A DNA stretch of 14,169 nt, taken from NCBI GenBank assembly GCA_937996675.1, contig CALKUN010000009.1:1-14169 (forward strand), given 5' to 3'. Positions 13,604-14,169 of the stretch are shown piece by piece. The position numbers and the translations under genes are program-made. The notes below the pieces were generated by a model. The model was given only the letters and a program-made list of their open reading frames with translations. It was not told where the DNA came from and did not search any database. Position 1 is the stretch's first letter. Every line of letters begins with the position of its first letter. Origin of the DNA: an uncultured Candidatus Saccharibacteria bacterium (GTDB taxonomy: Bacteria; Patescibacteriota; Saccharimonadia; CAILAD01; GCA-016700035).

Positions 13604-13646
13604 AATAAAAGTGCAGAGCGCCCACCCCCGAAGGGGTAAGGCGCTC
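13604..13646 (-). terminator. Nested terminator of the 14080 gene, UUCG loop
   Basis: On the minus strand an outer 7-bp stem GAGCGCC/GGCGCTC (13616-13646) encloses an inner ACCCC-TTCG-GGGGT hairpin, again with the stable UUCG tetraloop. A TTTT run follows (13610-13607). It lies 24 bases after the stop codon. Confidence 0.75.
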
Positions 13647-13669
13647 GGTGCCGACTGGGTTGCTGTCGG

Positions 13670-14080
13670 CTAGCAGGAAAGCATCACAGCGTACGGTCCG
13701 GTGACGAGTGTGCCACCACCATTGTGGTCGATGGCGACTTGTCGGAGGACTTCAGCAGTCTCCTTGTCGGCATTCTTGGTGGTGCGACTGATCATCGAGT
13801 CGATGCCTTCGCCTTTGCGAGGCGTGACGGTCACCCATCCGGCATCGGTGCAGGGTGGGGCAGGCGGATCGAAGACGTGGTTCACGAACATGCCGGCGAG
13901 GATGCCTGCAAGCGCGATCGCCACGGCGATGATGCCGAGAGGGGAAGGCGAGATGCGCCGCCTCTGAGCTGCCTGTTCACGGGCGGCATTCCGTGCCTCG
14001 ATGCGCCGTGCCAGCGCTGCGGCCTCGGGGTCGACATACGTCTGGTGCTCACTGGGCGGGATCTGGGGATGAAGGGACAT
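13670..14080 (-). CDS. Unrecognised single-pass membrane protein, 136 residues
   Basis: Residues 1-47 are cytoplasmic: a Pro-rich start, then an Ala/Arg/Glu-rich helix (AAALARRIEARNAAREQAAQR) that could form a coiled coil. One membrane segment (about 48-70) is followed by an outer domain of about 66 residues with just two Cys, Cys77 and the last residue Cys136, which could form one disulfide closing the domain. The outer part (VTVTPRKGEGIDSMISR, then VLRQVAIDHN) is faintly LysM-like, but I cannot support that assignment. ATG 14080 is chosen because AAGGAG stands four bases upstream. It has a strong promoter and a nested terminator and is transcribed alone. The topology is inferred from the Arg-rich N-terminal side. 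Function unknown. Confidence 0.72.
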   Translation of the reverse strand: MSLHPQIPPSEHQTYVDPEAAALARRIEARNAAREQAAQRRRISPSPLGIIAVAIALAGILAGMFVNHVFDPPAPPCTDAGWVTVTPRKGEGIDSMISRTTKNADKETAEVLRQVAIDHNGGGTLVTGPYAVMLSC

Positions 14081-14137
14081 GTCTCTCCTTAAAGAGGCTG
14101 GGGAAGCGGGTGAGAAAGGTGCTTATTTCGTAGCTGC

Positions 14138-14166
14138 ATATTAGCATAAACTACCTGAAAAGTCAA
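14138..14166 (-). promoter_or_regulatory. Strong sigma70-like promoter of the 14080 gene
   Basis: On the minus strand TTGACT (14166-14161), 17-bp spacer ending in TATGC, TAATAT (14143-14138). It is one of the best promoter matches in the window. The leader of about 50 nt ends in the Shine-Dalgarno AAGGAG. Confidence 0.7.
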
Positions 14167-14169
14167 CAT

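Noticed and set aside
13670..13850. LysM domain in the outer part of the 14080 protein
   Set aside because: Only a faint TVTPRKGEGIDSMISR resemblance; the typical second half and spacing are not convincing.
1..14169. CRISPR array, tRNA, rRNA, insertion sequence or attachment site
   Set aside because: No regularly spaced direct repeats, cloverleaf, conserved rRNA segment, transposase or integrase was seen on reading both strands.

Overview
The window looks like part of a bacterial chromosome, at roughly 50-55% G+C by eye. It uses the standard genetic code: TGA ends several clearly bounded genes, so it is not a TGA-reading lineage such as Gracilibacteria. Small single-gene units, a minimal DnaQ exonuclease, a YqeG-type HAD phosphatase, a DUF427 protein, an OmpR/histidine-kinase pair and many surface-anchored proteins would fit a Patescibacteria/CPR genome, perhaps Saccharibacteria-like. 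That placement is an inference at moderate to low confidence. I see no rRNA, tRNA, CRISPR array, transposase or phage gene.

Layout. 1-1793: a secreted SGNH-hydrolase lipoprotein (116-868, +) converges on a YqeG-like HAD phosphatase (1077-1613, -) across an intergenic region with several strong hairpins. 1794-7420: a two-gene operon joined by an ATGA overlap. Its first gene is a membrane-anchored SASA-type carbohydrate esterase with an acidic calcium-binding-like tail. Its second is a 1432-residue membrane protein with a roughly 960-residue extracytoplasmic part and a histidine-kinase-like cytoplasmic end. The outer part holds a cysteine-paired propeller-like repeat region, a DUF11/CARDB-like domain and a Pro/Thr/Ser stalk. 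7421-9294: three single-gene units, namely an unrecognised soluble protein, a DUF427 protein (-) and an unrecognised lipoprotein. 9400-12879: a co-oriented run of a membrane-anchored alpha/beta hydrolase, a DnaQ-like 3'-5' exonuclease, an OmpR-type response regulator and its histidine kinase. 12880-14169: two minus-strand single-gene units of unknown function.

The most unusual object is the 1794-7420 operon. It encodes an esterase that would act outside the cell and, translationally coupled to it, a giant receptor with a kinase-like cytoplasmic end. The H-box reads SHYLHTPIT, with Tyr where the acidic residue after the His is expected. Two membrane helices separate this H-box from an intact-looking HATPase domain. 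I infer a surface-sensing system whose output may not be a conventional phosphorelay. No response regulator lies beside it; the regulator at 11207 has its own coupled kinase.

Gene starts fall into two groups. Several small genes have sigma70-like promoters, clear Shine-Dalgarno sites and hairpin terminators. Four starts (1794, 9400, 10506, 11207) have a -10-like hexamer ending only 6-7 nt before the start codon, which suggests leaderless mRNAs. Two unrelated small genes (7501, + and 13521, -) share an almost identical 20-nt -10/early-leader element, which suggests common control. No stretch over 300 bases lacks a gene; the longest gap is 869-1076.
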